Origin: JABDLO01 sp041749255
Lineage (GTDB): Bacteria > Bacteroidota > Bacteroidia > Chitinophagales > Saprospiraceae
NCBI GenBank assembly: GCA_041749255.1
Contig: JBGTBR010000025.1
Span: 1-64,000 of the forward strand
Reading direction: 5' to 3'
Length of the DNA: 64,000 nt
In this document: positions 54,428 to 62,503 of the stretch, piece by piece
Layout of the letters: each line of letters opens with the position of its first letter
Position numbering within the stretch: the stretch's first letter is position 1
Position numbers and translations under genes: made by a program
Notes under the pieces: model-generated
Told to the model about the DNA's origin: nothing
The model's database searches: none
The model's input: the letters and a program-made list of their open reading frames with translations, nothing else

Positions 54428-55041
54428 TTGTTTATTGGTTTTGCAGGGTTGCCAGCCCAGGTTTCGCCATTTGGTATATCGCGCAGTACAACAGCACCAG
54501 CACCAATGACCACTTCCGCACCAATGACCACTCCTTGTTTAACTACAGCGTTAGCACCGACAAAGGCGTTACGACCTACAGTGACATTACCCGCCAGCAC
54601 CGATCCAGGAGCAATATGCGCCCCATCGTGGATGACACATTCGTGGTCAATACTGCTAGAAGTATTGACGATGACATCGTTACCTATGCTGCAAAAAGGG
54701 TTAATTGCTGCATTCCTGCCGACAAAGACACCTGTACCAAGCTGGGCGAATGAAGAAACGCTACCCGTTTTATGAACTACAGTTAAACATTGACCCTTTT
54801 TAGAGCGCACAAGCGCTGCTACCTGGCTACGGATTAGGTTGTCGCCTATGCCTAGCAGAAAGTGTGCATCTTCGAGCCAGTAAGCAAAATCAACATCGCT
54901 TTCGTGACCTAAATAGGGTAAGTTGAAAGGGTTATTGTAGGTTTCATATTTATCTGCGTACCCATTTATGGTTTTGTTTTGCATGAGAAAAGCCTCTGCA
55001 ACTACATATCCCTGACCAGAATAGCCGAGTAAAATAGTCAT
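54424..55041 (-). CDS. neuD: NeuD-family acyltransferase 3
   Basis: 205 aa, first gene of the NeuD-B-C group on the minus strand. An N-terminal Rossmann-like part (LLGYSGQGYVVAEAF) is followed by a hexapeptide beta-helix (about 85-200), and the catalytic His is in DHECVIHDG. It likely acetylates a sialic-acid-like sugar or its precursor. It is more divergent from the other two NeuD proteins than they are from each other. It overlaps neuB by 4 bp. Confidence 0.85.
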   Translation of the reverse strand: MTILLGYSGQGYVVAEAFLMQNKTINGYADKYETYNNPFNLPYLGHESDVDFAYWLEDAHFLLGIGDNLIRSQVAALVRSKKGQCLTVVHKTGSVSSFAQLGTGVFVGRNAAINPFCSIGNDVIVNTSSSIDHECVIHDGAHIAPGSVLAGNVTVGRNAFVGANAVVKQGVVIGAEVVIGAGAVVLRDIPNGETWAGNPAKPINK

Positions 55042-55135
55042 GCAACTATGGCTATGACGTTAGGAATATTTACAATCCGCTCTTGCAAGTAGATGGCATT
55101 TTTAATCTTAATCCTGTTATTCATTTACAAATTCA

Positions 55136-56377
55136 TTAATTTGAGTAATTCAGTAAAAACTTAGGATAGAGTTCTTGCATGCGATTTACATAACCATTTA
55201 CCCCAAGCTTTAAGACAGCGTTAAAAGTATGGTCACCTTTTATCAGACCCATATTGAACATATTATTCATAAACGCATATTGGGTATAAATGTCATGTAC
55301 AGTGAAATTGAGTGTGATTCTTTTTAAATTATCTGGGGGCGCATTACCGTATGATTTGTCGTAATTAAAGCTTGTATATAGATTTACCCCATATATTTTA
55401 ATTTCGGCTGGTTGGAAAAGGAGCAAGTCTGCAACCGTATTTTCCATCATAGAAAACGAACCATTCCAATTTAATGTGGTGGTTGATGGCATTGCTCGTG
55501 TTGGTAGTTTTGCGTCTAACGCTTCACGATGTTTAGGGGTTTTTAAAACTATGTATTTAGCAGTATGAACAATGTCGTCGAAATGGATTTTTTTGAGTTC
55601 TCCTAATCTAGAGTTATTGTAATAAACTATATCTGGCTTACCGTGATATTTTTTTATTACCCCTTCTCTTTTTGACTCTAAGGCATTTAATTCTACCACA
55701 ACATCGTATTCAGCGATTTCATCACGGTAATCCTGGTCAAATTCCAAAGGACCAATAACTGCAACTCGTTTGTTATGAATGAGACTGTAAAATCCCGGAT
55801 TCAATGCTTGCCTTTTTTCCTCATCTAATCTACCAAAAAAAGCATTCCAATACAAATTGCCAGAAGAAAGCTTGTCTAATGCGATTTCAGCATTTTGAAG
55901 TTGACCACCATCAAAATATAGAGATGTTAAAAGTTGCTTGTAATTTAATTGGTAGATAATGTTATTTTTAATTCCCTCAAAATTTTCATATGATCCTAAG
56001 CGACACTGATAAGAACTTTGAAAAAAGCCCATACTCAATAAATACATTGAAAGCTCCAGCCATTGCCCTGATGTCAACTTTTGTTTAGACTTACTCCATT
56101 TCGACAATAAGTGAATGACCTCTTTTTCTGGTGTATCTTCGCAATGTACTGCTTTTACAAGCCCAATGAATTCTTTTAAAAATGTCGTTTGTGAAAATGC
56201 TAAATGTGAAAAATGATTTAAGCTATTATTTAAGCCCTTGCTGTTGTCAAGAATATCCCTTACGAGAGCTTTTTGAAATTCAATTGCTCTAGGGTTTCGA
56301 TTTCTGTATTTAGGCAACAATAAAGTATGACCACGCCCAAAAAAAGAAGTTATTTTATTTCCAAGACCAATTCGCAT
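55136..56377 (-). CDS. Hypothetical protein with sialyltransferase-like motif
   Basis: 413 aa. The first 200 residues are helical and unrecognised. From about 208, KRVAVIGPLEFDQDYRDEI followed by YDVVVELNALES resembles the sialyl motif L of GT29 enzymes (G-x-G ... D-x-V-x-R-x-N), and later IKIYGVNLYTS and a final NAVLKLGVNGYV segment fit a nucleotide-sugar-binding domain. It lies between two nonulosonate modules, so a CMP-nonulosonate transferase is a reasonable guess, not a firm call. The nearby gene is separated by only 14 bp on the PseI side. Confidence 0.45.
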   Translation of the reverse strand: MRIGLGNKITSFFGRGHTLLLPKYRNRNPRAIEFQKALVRDILDNSKGLNNSLNHFSHLAFSQTTFLKEFIGLVKAVHCEDTPEKEVIHLLSKWSKSKQKLTSGQWLELSMYLLSMGFFQSSYQCRLGSYENFEGIKNNIIYQLNYKQLLTSLYFDGGQLQNAEIALDKLSSGNLYWNAFFGRLDEEKRQALNPGFYSLIHNKRVAVIGPLEFDQDYRDEIAEYDVVVELNALESKREGVIKKYHGKPDIVYYNNSRLGELKKIHFDDIVHTAKYIVLKTPKHREALDAKLPTRAMPSTTTLNWNGSFSMMENTVADLLLFQPAEIKIYGVNLYTSFNYDKSYGNAPPDNLKRITLNFTVHDIYTQYAFMNNMFNMGLIKGDHTFNAVLKLGVNGYVNRMQELYPKFLLNYSN

Positions 56378-56391
56378 TGAAAGCTATTAAA

Positions 56392-57420
56392 TTATAATGT
56401 GAACCTTTCACCAAGTCGATAATTTTTATGGGCAATTTTACCCAATATCTCATGCAAGTATTTAGGATGTCCCCCAAACCCTGGTCGAATACTCCGCACA
56501 TGCTCTTCAGTAATCACCTCTCCTTTCTTAATATCCTTAACCACATATAGAGATCGGCAAAACGCCCGACCTATGATTTGCTTCTCAGTAGGTGTATAAT
56601 CTACTTTCCCAATGGCTTTCTCCGCTTCCCGGACTGCATTCACCATCTGCGTAAACTCTCTTTCATTCATGGAGAAAGAAGCATCTGGTCCTCCGATAGA
56701 CCGGTCGAGGATAAAATGCTTCTCAATGATTTTAGCCCCAAAACAGGTTGCCACTACGGGTACAGTGCTGCCCAGGGTATGGTCCGATAAACCGGGCACG
56801 ACCCTGAAGCGCTCGGCAAAGTCTTTCACCATCGCCATGTTAGTTTCCTCAATCGGTGCCGGGTAGCTGGAAGTACACTTCAACACTGCGATATTCTCAT
56901 TACCCATGCGTCGGCAGGCATCTAATGCCAACTCAATGTCTTCCAAAGTAGCAATACCGGTAGAAAGTATGATGGGTTTACCTTTTGAAGCGGCGTATTC
57001 GATCAGGGGGATGTCAGTAATCTCGAAGGAGGCAATTTTGTAAGCAGGCGTATTTAGCTCTTCCAAAAAGTCAACGGCAGTCTTATCGAATGGGGAAGAG
57101 AAGCATATCAATCCCTCTTCGGCAGCGGTCTTGAATAGCACTTCGTGCCATTCCCATGGGGTGTAGGCACTTTGGTAAAGTTCGTAATAGGTTTTACCAT
57201 CCCATATAGTACCGGACTTAATGATGAAATCTTCTTTATCACATTCAATAGTCAAAGTTTCTGCTGTATAAGTCTGTAGCTTAATAGCATCTGCCCCAGC
57301 TCTCTTGGCAGCCCGGATGGTCTCCAAAGCAGTATCAAGACTGCCATTGTGATTAGCAGACAATTCTGCAACAATAAAAACTGGCGAGCTTCCAGAAATT
57401 TCGAAAAGATCAATTTGCAT
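56392..57420 (-). CDS. pseI: Pseudaminic acid synthase (PseI)
   Basis: 342 aa. The PseI-type signatures AELSANHNGSL (17-27), KLQTYTAETLTIECDKEDF and WDGKTYYELYQSAYTPWEWH distinguish it from NeuB. Metal ligands are in GLSDHTLG and EKHFILDR, and an SAF domain lies at about 278-335. It condenses PEP with 2,4-diacetamido-2,4,6-trideoxy-L-altrose to give pseudaminic acid in the cytosol. It follows the formyltransferase gene by 4 bp in the Pse operon. Confidence 0.92.
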   Translation of the reverse strand: MQIDLFEISGSSPVFIVAELSANHNGSLDTALETIRAAKRAGADAIKLQTYTAETLTIECDKEDFIIKSGTIWDGKTYYELYQSAYTPWEWHEVLFKTAAEEGLICFSSPFDKTAVDFLEELNTPAYKIASFEITDIPLIEYAASKGKPIILSTGIATLEDIELALDACRRMGNENIAVLKCTSSYPAPIEETNMAMVKDFAERFRVVPGLSDHTLGSTVPVVATCFGAKIIEKHFILDRSIGGPDASFSMNEREFTQMVNAVREAEKAIGKVDYTPTEKQIIGRAFCRSLYVVKDIKKGEVITEEHVRSIRPGFGGHPKYLHEILGKIAHKNYRLGERFTL

Positions 57421-57424
57421 ATTC

Positions 57425-58288
57425 TTATTTTAAAAAGAAACCCTTAGAAAGGGAATCCACGTTTAGCAATCTGGTTCTGGTCAAATGGAGCACGCCGTTT
57501 GGTGTTTTCACTCTTAATGGCTTTATCGTGAGAATGAGTCCATTTGGCATATGCCAATTGAAGCCATGGTTATCCAACACAACATCGTCTATGATGATTT
57601 TCTGGCCATCATGCCAAGAGAATGCACCAGGATAGGGAGCTGCTTGAGCTCTGACCCAGTTACGGATTCGTTCTCTCTGCCAGTTCCAATCAATTTGACC
57701 GTCTTCTGGTGTTCGTTTGCCAAAATAGGTAGCCAGATGCTCCTTTTGCGGAATACGATCAATTTGATTGTTTTCAATTTTGGCCAAGACTTGGCCGATT
57801 AGAGTTGGATAAAGCGTCTCGAACTTGTCTAGCATAGTGGCACCTGTATCCTCGCTTTCAATAGGTACTTGTATTTGCTCCAAAATATCTCCTGTATCAC
57901 AGCCTTCGTCAATAATATGTGCAGTGATGCCTGTTGTTTTTTCGTTGTTGATGATGGCCCAAACATGTGGTGTTCTTCCCCTATACTTGGGTAGCAGCGA
58001 CCCATGAATGTTGAAAGCTATTTTATTCGGCAATTCAATCAAATCACGTTCTATGATGAATAAATAGTTTATAGAAACTAAAACGTCAATCACCTTGTCT
58101 TCGATGAAATTGACACTTTTCCGATTTCTCGGGTTCCCAACAAAACAGTCAATGCCTTTTTCATTGCAGAATCTTTGTATATTAAGAGACTGTGCATCGG
58201 TCATGACAAAGTTTAGCATATAATCCGAAACTAATTGCCTGAGTACTGTATATCCCAAGCGGCCACTCGCCAATACTCCTAAAGTCAA
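57425..58288 (-). CDS. Sugar N-formyltransferase-like protein 2
   Basis: 287 aa, Fmt-like. HGSLLPKYRGRTPH (about 94-107) has the catalytic HxSLLP motif, DEGCDTGDILEQ (about 126) the catalytic Asp, and the C-terminal third includes the RNWVRAQAAPYPGAF stretch. The start is TTG at 58288, overlapping the PseH-like stop as TTGA. It is one of two formyltransferases in the window, and this one belongs to the pseudaminic acid module, so an N-formyl-Pse derivative is a natural guess. Conversion of the 4-amino group of the PseC product is the likely site, competing with PseH. Confidence 0.83.
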   Translation of the reverse strand: MTLGVLASGRLGYTVLRQLVSDYMLNFVMTDAQSLNIQRFCNEKGIDCFVGNPRNRKSVNFIEDKVIDVLVSINYLFIIERDLIELPNKIAFNIHGSLLPKYRGRTPHVWAIINNEKTTGITAHIIDEGCDTGDILEQIQVPIESEDTGATMLDKFETLYPTLIGQVLAKIENNQIDRIPQKEHLATYFGKRTPEDGQIDWNWQRERIRNWVRAQAAPYPGAFSWHDGQKIIIDDVVLDNHGFNWHMPNGLILTIKPLRVKTPNGVLHLTRTRLLNVDSLSKGFFLK

Positions 58289-58842
58289 TGTAGCTGAAGT
58301 TTAGCGTGAATAACTACGTCAATAAATTTGTCGTTAAAGTAGCAGTGCTCCTTTAGTTGGGCATCGGGAAAAAATCCAGCTTCTTCCAACACACGGTAAA
58401 GGTGTGGACGTAAGTCAAATGCGTAGACGAATATCTTGTGTAGTCGAAGCTGAGTAAAAGCTACCTTTTCGAGGAGCTTTAAGAATGTTTTCCAATGTTG
58501 CGCAAAAAAATCTGCTTCTAAGCTAGTATCCATTACAAATGACACTTCCGCATTCCTATCAAACCAATTAATATGCACCAATCCTCCGTAGCCAATACAC
58601 TGATCTCCCTCAAGAAAAGAGAACAGGATTTGCTCCGGTTGATCCTCGTCAAAGAGCTGGTCGACAACTTCACTAAAGTAGCGGTCTTGAATAGTTTGGG
58701 TCAGGGGCTTACTTTGGCGTAAGTGATAAATCTGCTCATTGCGCCAGCGCATGATGTCATAACGGTCTTCTTGACGAATGGGGACTAGTGAAAAGTCTCC
58801 TTCTTGATATACTTGTTGATTTAATACCCTATAATACTTCAT
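58285..58842 (-). CDS. pseH: PseH-like GNAT N-acetyltransferase
   Basis: 185 aa. A GNAT fold with LVPIRQEDRYDIMRWRNE (about 18-35) and SFLEGDQCIGYGGLVHI (about 74-90), as in PseH enzymes of flagellin-modifying and capsular pathways, which acetylate the 4-amino group made by PseC. The acetyl-CoA region is less clear, since the R-x-x-G-x-G/A loop is not canonical. Context between the formyltransferase and the NeuB-PseF fusion supports PseH. Confidence 0.77.
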   Translation of the reverse strand: MKYYRVLNQQVYQEGDFSLVPIRQEDRYDIMRWRNEQIYHLRQSKPLTQTIQDRYFSEVVDQLFDEDQPEQILFSFLEGDQCIGYGGLVHINWFDRNAEVSFVMDTSLEADFFAQHWKTFLKLLEKVAFTQLRLHKIFVYAFDLRPHLYRVLEEAGFFPDAQLKEHCYFNDKFIDVVIHAKLQLH

Positions 58843-58851
58843 TCAGGATAA

Positions 58852-60621
58852 CTAAGCCTTTATTTTTGTAACTTGGTTTAAAGTATCAATTAGTTTTTGG
58901 TCCGTTTTGTACTTCAAACCGATGTGATTATTCAGTTGTACGACTTCTGGAGATTCATCAAGAAAAGCAAATATATGAAAAAGACTACCGTCCTTATTTT
59001 CCTTGTCCAGATGAGCTTGAAGTGCATTGAATAAATCTAAATCTTCCTGATAGTCTAAAGTTAATCGATAGTCTCGAACATAATCTTTAGGCAGGTCAAC
59101 CACTTTCACGTTAAAGAACTCGCGGTTGTTTTGAAAATACCAGGTCATGTATTCTGAGTAGTCAGCACTTGGGAAGTGCTCTTTCACCTTATTTAATGCC
59201 TGTACATTTATAATTTCAGGAGCTGTACCTACCGCACAATCTTTAGCTGCGGTATAGTCAGCGCCTGATTCAAAATGGACTTTCAACAAGTACTCTGTGA
59301 TTTCCTTCGAAACATAAGGCATGTCTGCTGTGACACGGATGACCACATCAATTCCCAACTTCTCAGTTACATCTAAATAACGCTGAATAACATCATCCGG
59401 ATGGCCTCGATGAAAAACAACTTGTGGCGCATATGTGTAGTCAGCAAGTTCGGCATCTTCCTTCTCAGTGCTTGTAGCCAGGACTGTGTAGGTCGTCTCT
59501 GGCAGTTTCAAACAACTTTGAATACACTTTTCAACTGATGGCAATTCGCCTATTTTAAGCAGGGCTTTACGTTTCAACCGCGAAGATTTAAGTCTACCGG
59601 CAATGATAACAGCTATGGTTGCTTTTTTAAAGTCTTCTCTTTTAAAAGTGGATCCTTTTTCTACCTCATTCGCGAGGATATATTTTTGCTCAGTTAAAGC
59701 GATTAATTCTGTAGCAGTTAAACCTGATTTGCCACTTCGCTTAAAACTGAGATCCATTTGTCTATCAATTCCTTGACCGGCTAGTTTTTTTTCTCGTGAT
59801 AAAGGCTTTTGGATGCTGTTTTTTAAATAAAGAATTTCCTTTTCATTTATGAAAGGCTTCTTGGTTAATGTCCCATAAACAGCTACCTGTTCAACAAGTC
59901 GTTGGTATTGATGTACTTTAATGGATGATAAGTAATCGTATTTTGTCTCTAGTGAACTATGCATAACATGCTTTTCCAAATAGTCCGCACCCATCATACT
60001 GGCCAATAATGGTAGGGTAATGGCGTCGTCCAATTTACCATCAACATGGTCTGCAAAAACAATGGCGTTTGGAAAGGCTTTTTTCAACACAGCTATTTTA
60101 TTGAACCCGCTATCTTCCAGTTCAGTGGGATAGGCTTGAAAACCCACTTCCAGGAGAATTTCCTGTGGTGCAATTATTTTTTGCAAAGAAACCACCCTTT
60201 CCTCGATCGCATTCATCTCAATTGCACTGATGTTTACAATGAGCTTAAGTTGAGAACAATCACACTGCCCTAAAGCGGCAATTACTTGCTCATTGTACAA
60301 CACAGAGGCTTGAAGCTTTATCCCAAAGATGTAATTCCTATTTTCCTCTAGAATGGTTACACCGTAAATATCAAATAAATCTAGCCATACTTTTTTGGTT
60401 TCAGCTGCTTTGACAATGATTTCCTGCCACTCTTCAGAGTTGAACATAAGTTCTTGATAAACAGGGTACCATTCAAAATCAGGTGTTGCTAATTGATCGG
60501 GATGTAGAGGCTGAAACTTAATACCATGCCCTTCAAATTTTTCAAATTCACTTAGTAATGAGAGCATGTATTGCTTGTTCCCTCCATGTGTATTGGCTAT
60601 CTCTATAATAAATTTAGTCAT
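58852..60621 (-). CDS. NeuB-like domain fused to PseF-like cytidylyltransferase
   Basis: 589 aa, two enzymes in one chain. Residues about 1-250 form a NeuB-like TIM barrel (IIEIANTHGGN, GIKFQ, VGFQAYPT), with the two usual metal-binding histidines at His192 (FADHVDG) and His218 (YLEKHVM). About 296-334 is a SAF-like segment (YILANEVEKGSTFKREDF). From about 335 a cytidylyltransferase begins: VIIAGRLKSSRLKRKAL, VFHRGHPDDVIQRYLD and RVTADMPY, as in PseF/SpsF. A separate PseI exists at 56392, so the synthase half may have another substrate or a regulatory role. It overlaps pseC by 8 bp. Confidence 0.85.
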   Translation of the reverse strand: MTKFIIEIANTHGGNKQYMLSLLSEFEKFEGHGIKFQPLHPDQLATPDFEWYPVYQELMFNSEEWQEIIVKAAETKKVWLDLFDIYGVTILEENRNYIFGIKLQASVLYNEQVIAALGQCDCSQLKLIVNISAIEMNAIEERVVSLQKIIAPQEILLEVGFQAYPTELEDSGFNKIAVLKKAFPNAIVFADHVDGKLDDAITLPLLASMMGADYLEKHVMHSSLETKYDYLSSIKVHQYQRLVEQVAVYGTLTKKPFINEKEILYLKNSIQKPLSREKKLAGQGIDRQMDLSFKRSGKSGLTATELIALTEQKYILANEVEKGSTFKREDFKKATIAVIIAGRLKSSRLKRKALLKIGELPSVEKCIQSCLKLPETTYTVLATSTEKEDAELADYTYAPQVVFHRGHPDDVIQRYLDVTEKLGIDVVIRVTADMPYVSKEITEYLLKVHFESGADYTAAKDCAVGTAPEIINVQALNKVKEHFPSADYSEYMTWYFQNNREFFNVKVVDLPKDYVRDYRLTLDYQEDLDLFNALQAHLDKENKDGSLFHIFAFLDESPEVVQLNNHIGLKYKTDQKLIDTLNQVTKIKA

Positions 60622-61996
60622 GTGAATGAAAGCGTTTTATTTTTTCGACAACGAACCTTTGCTCCTCATTACCCAGCATAGGATACATAGGCAAACTGAT
60701 GCAACCCGAGTAATAGGTTTCTGCTTCAGGCAAATCCCCTTCCTGCCAACCCTGCACCTGATAATAAGGCATCAAATGGCACGGGATATAGTGTATTTGC
60801 GCATAAATTTTATCTTCCCTCAAATAGTTGTAAAGGCCCAAACGGTCTTCGACTTCGATGACGTAGAGGTGGAAAGCGTGAGCGGTAAACGGTGAGCGGT
60901 CTTGTGAGGTGAACGGTGAACGGTCAACGGTCAACGGTTCACTTTTAATTGTAGTCTGTTCACGGTTTCCTGTTTCTTGTTCACCTTCAAAATTTCGATC
61001 TGTAATCTGTGAAATATCCTTAAATGCTTGCTTATAACGCAAGGCTATTTCTCTTCTTCTGGCAAGTCCATCTTCTGCTCTTTGTAGCTGACTCAGTCCA
61101 AGGGCGGCCTGGAAATCGGTGAGGCGGTAGTTGTAGCCCAGGGTTTGCATTTCCATATACCAGGAAGGGTAAACGGTGAAAGGTGAAAGGTGAAAGGTTT
61201 GACCACTTTCGTGTATCAACTGTTCACTGTTAGTTGCACCGACAGCCAAATCTATGGAATTGGTGAATTGGCTGCTATCCTTGGTGATGCCGTGTGTTCG
61301 GAGCATGAGTAATTGTTCGAACAACTCTTCGTTGTTGGTGGTTATCATTCCGCCCTCGCCTGCAGCAATGTGCTTGACCGGGTGGAAGGAGAATATGGCG
61401 AGGTCGGCGTAGACGCCATTTCCACATTTTTGTTCTTTGCCGGTGGAATCAATGAAAGAACCACCCGGGGCGTGGCAGGCATCTTCGATGATCCAAAGGT
61501 CGTACTCATCGGCGAGGATTCTGAATTCTTCGAGATTGACCGGTCTGCCTGCAAAATCTACCGGAATGATACCCTGGTATGTACCTTTTGGAGAGGCTTT
61601 TAGTAAATTCCGAACCTTGTTGATATCCAGTAAATAGGTTTGTGGGTCAATATCGGCAAAAACCACCTCCCCCCCACAATAGCGTACACAGTTGGCCGAA
61701 GCAGCAAAGGTGATGGGAGTAGTAATGACTTTGTCACCGGGCTTGACGCCAAGAGCCAGAGCGCATAGGTGCAGGGCGGCTGTGCCATTGGCTACGGCTA
61801 CAGCGTATTTGGATCCTATGTATTCGGCAAAAGCTTGTTCGAATTCAAGAATCTTTGGACCTTGAGTGAGATAGTCAGATTTCAGGACTTCTATTACGGC
61901 GTCGATGTCTTCATCGGTGATGTGCTGGCGACCGTAAGGAATAGGCTCGTGAACGGTGAACGGTGAACGGTGAACAGATTTTTTGTTATCTGACAT
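60614..61996 (-). CDS. pseC: UDP-4-amino-4,6-dideoxy-AltNAc transaminase with repeat insertions (PseC)
   Basis: PLP aminotransferase of 460 aa making UDP-4-amino-4,6-dideoxy-N-acetyl-L-altrosamine from the PseB product. Core motifs are intact: NGTAALHL (70-77), EDACHAPGGS, SFHPVKHIAAGEGG with PLP Lys208, and MEMQTLGYNYRLTDFQAALG. Typical PseC proteins are about 385 aa. The excess of about 75 aa is explained by three stretches of ACCGTTC-type heptamer sequence read in frame: residues about 7-16 (RSPFTVH), 246-277 and 337-372 (RSPFTS, DRSPFTAH). The inserts lie between conserved blocks, so the enzyme may still fold. Confidence 0.9.
   Translation of the reverse strand: MSDNKKSVHRSPFTVHEPIPYGRQHITDEDIDAVIEVLKSDYLTQGPKILEFEQAFAEYIGSKYAVAVANGTAALHLCALALGVKPGDKVITTPITFAASANCVRYCGGEVVFADIDPQTYLLDINKVRNLLKASPKGTYQGIIPVDFAGRPVNLEEFRILADEYDLWIIEDACHAPGGSFIDSTGKEQKCGNGVYADLAIFSFHPVKHIAAGEGGMITTNNEELFEQLLMLRTHGITKDSSQFTNSIDLAVGATNSEQLIHESGQTFHLSPFTVYPSWYMEMQTLGYNYRLTDFQAALGLSQLQRAEDGLARRREIALRYKQAFKDISQITDRNFEGEQETGNREQTTIKSEPLTVDRSPFTSQDRSPFTAHAFHLYVIEVEDRLGLYNYLREDKIYAQIHYIPCHLMPYYQVQGWQEGDLPEAETYYSGCISLPMYPMLGNEEQRFVVEKIKRFHSHD
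60881..60988. repeat. Heptamer array inside pseC (insert 3)
   Basis: About 108 bp of GAACGGT/GTCAACGGT-type words within the coding sequence, degenerate at both ends, corresponding to residues about 337-372. It is a multiple of three and frame-preserving, with no stop on the minus strand. Confidence 0.85.
61166..61261. repeat. Heptamer array inside pseC (insert 2)
   Basis: About 96 bp holding GGTGAAA x3-4 (61178-61199), then a CTGTTCACTGTT word (61220-61231) and degenerate flank. It maps to residues about 246-277, between the RTHGITKD and MEMQTLGYNY blocks that are nearly adjacent in homologues. Confidence 0.8.
61949..61978. repeat. Heptamer array at pseC N-terminus (insert 1)
   Basis: Four GTGAACG words in tandem, encoding VHRSPFTVH on the minus strand just after the start codon (residues about 7-16). 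Confidence 0.9.
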
Positions 61997-62073
61997 TTTG
62001 TTTTAATGATTTAAGCAGTCCAAGCAACAGGACTTTAGTTCTATTGGGGGTTTCAATGATTGAAACTTAATTG

Positions 62074-62098
62074 GGTGAGTGGTAAGCAGTGAACGGTA
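62074..62098. repeat. Left heptamer flank of four-helix gene 2
   Basis: Degenerate GTGAGTGGTAAGCAGTGAACGG on the + strand. Its CAGTGAACGG is matched by the exact reverse complement CCGTTCACTG at 62505-62514. Confidence 0.75.
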
Positions 62099-62119
62099 TT
62101 TTTGGGTTTGGTCATCTTA

Positions 62120-62473
62120 TCATAATGACTTTTTTAGACCAAAGACCAGTCCTTTTGAACGGTCGATAAGCGAATGAATAGCTTGATGTTCATCTTGACT
62201 TATAAAGTCAAGCCTTAAACTTAGTTCCAATTGAGTATCCAATTCAGCCAAAGAACCCAAGGCATTCGATAAGAAATTGGCAAACTGGTTTTTTGTTTTG
62301 TCAGAAGCACCTTCTGCTATATTTGAAGGAACAGACACTGCAGCCCTCCTCATTTGAGAAACCAAACCAAATTTCTCTTCTGCTGGAAAATCCTTTGTAA
62401 CCCAATAAATTCGCTCTACCAAAGTCATGCTGACCTTCCATGCCTCTAAATTTTTATGTGGTGTTTTATCCAA
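62120..62473 (-). CDS. Four-helix bundle protein (S23/Avd-like) 2
   Basis: 117 aa of the same family as the protein at 20837-21214. It has NLEAWKVSMTLVERIY (8-23), the SQMRRAAVSVPSNIAEGASD motif (about 39-58) and FLSNALGSLAELDTQLELS. The start is TTG at 62473, again with no ATG available. It sits between pseB and pseC inside an otherwise compact biosynthetic operon, bracketed by inverted ACCGTTC-type words, so it looks like an insertion rather than a pathway gene. Function unknown. Confidence 0.85.
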   Translation of the reverse strand: MDKTPHKNLEAWKVSMTLVERIYWVTKDFPAEEKFGLVSQMRRAAVSVPSNIAEGASDKTKNQFANFLSNALGSLAELDTQLELSLRLDFISQDEHQAIHSLIDRSKGLVFGLKKSL

Positions 62474-62503
62474 AATACATTCTAAATATTTTAAGATTGT
62501 ATC

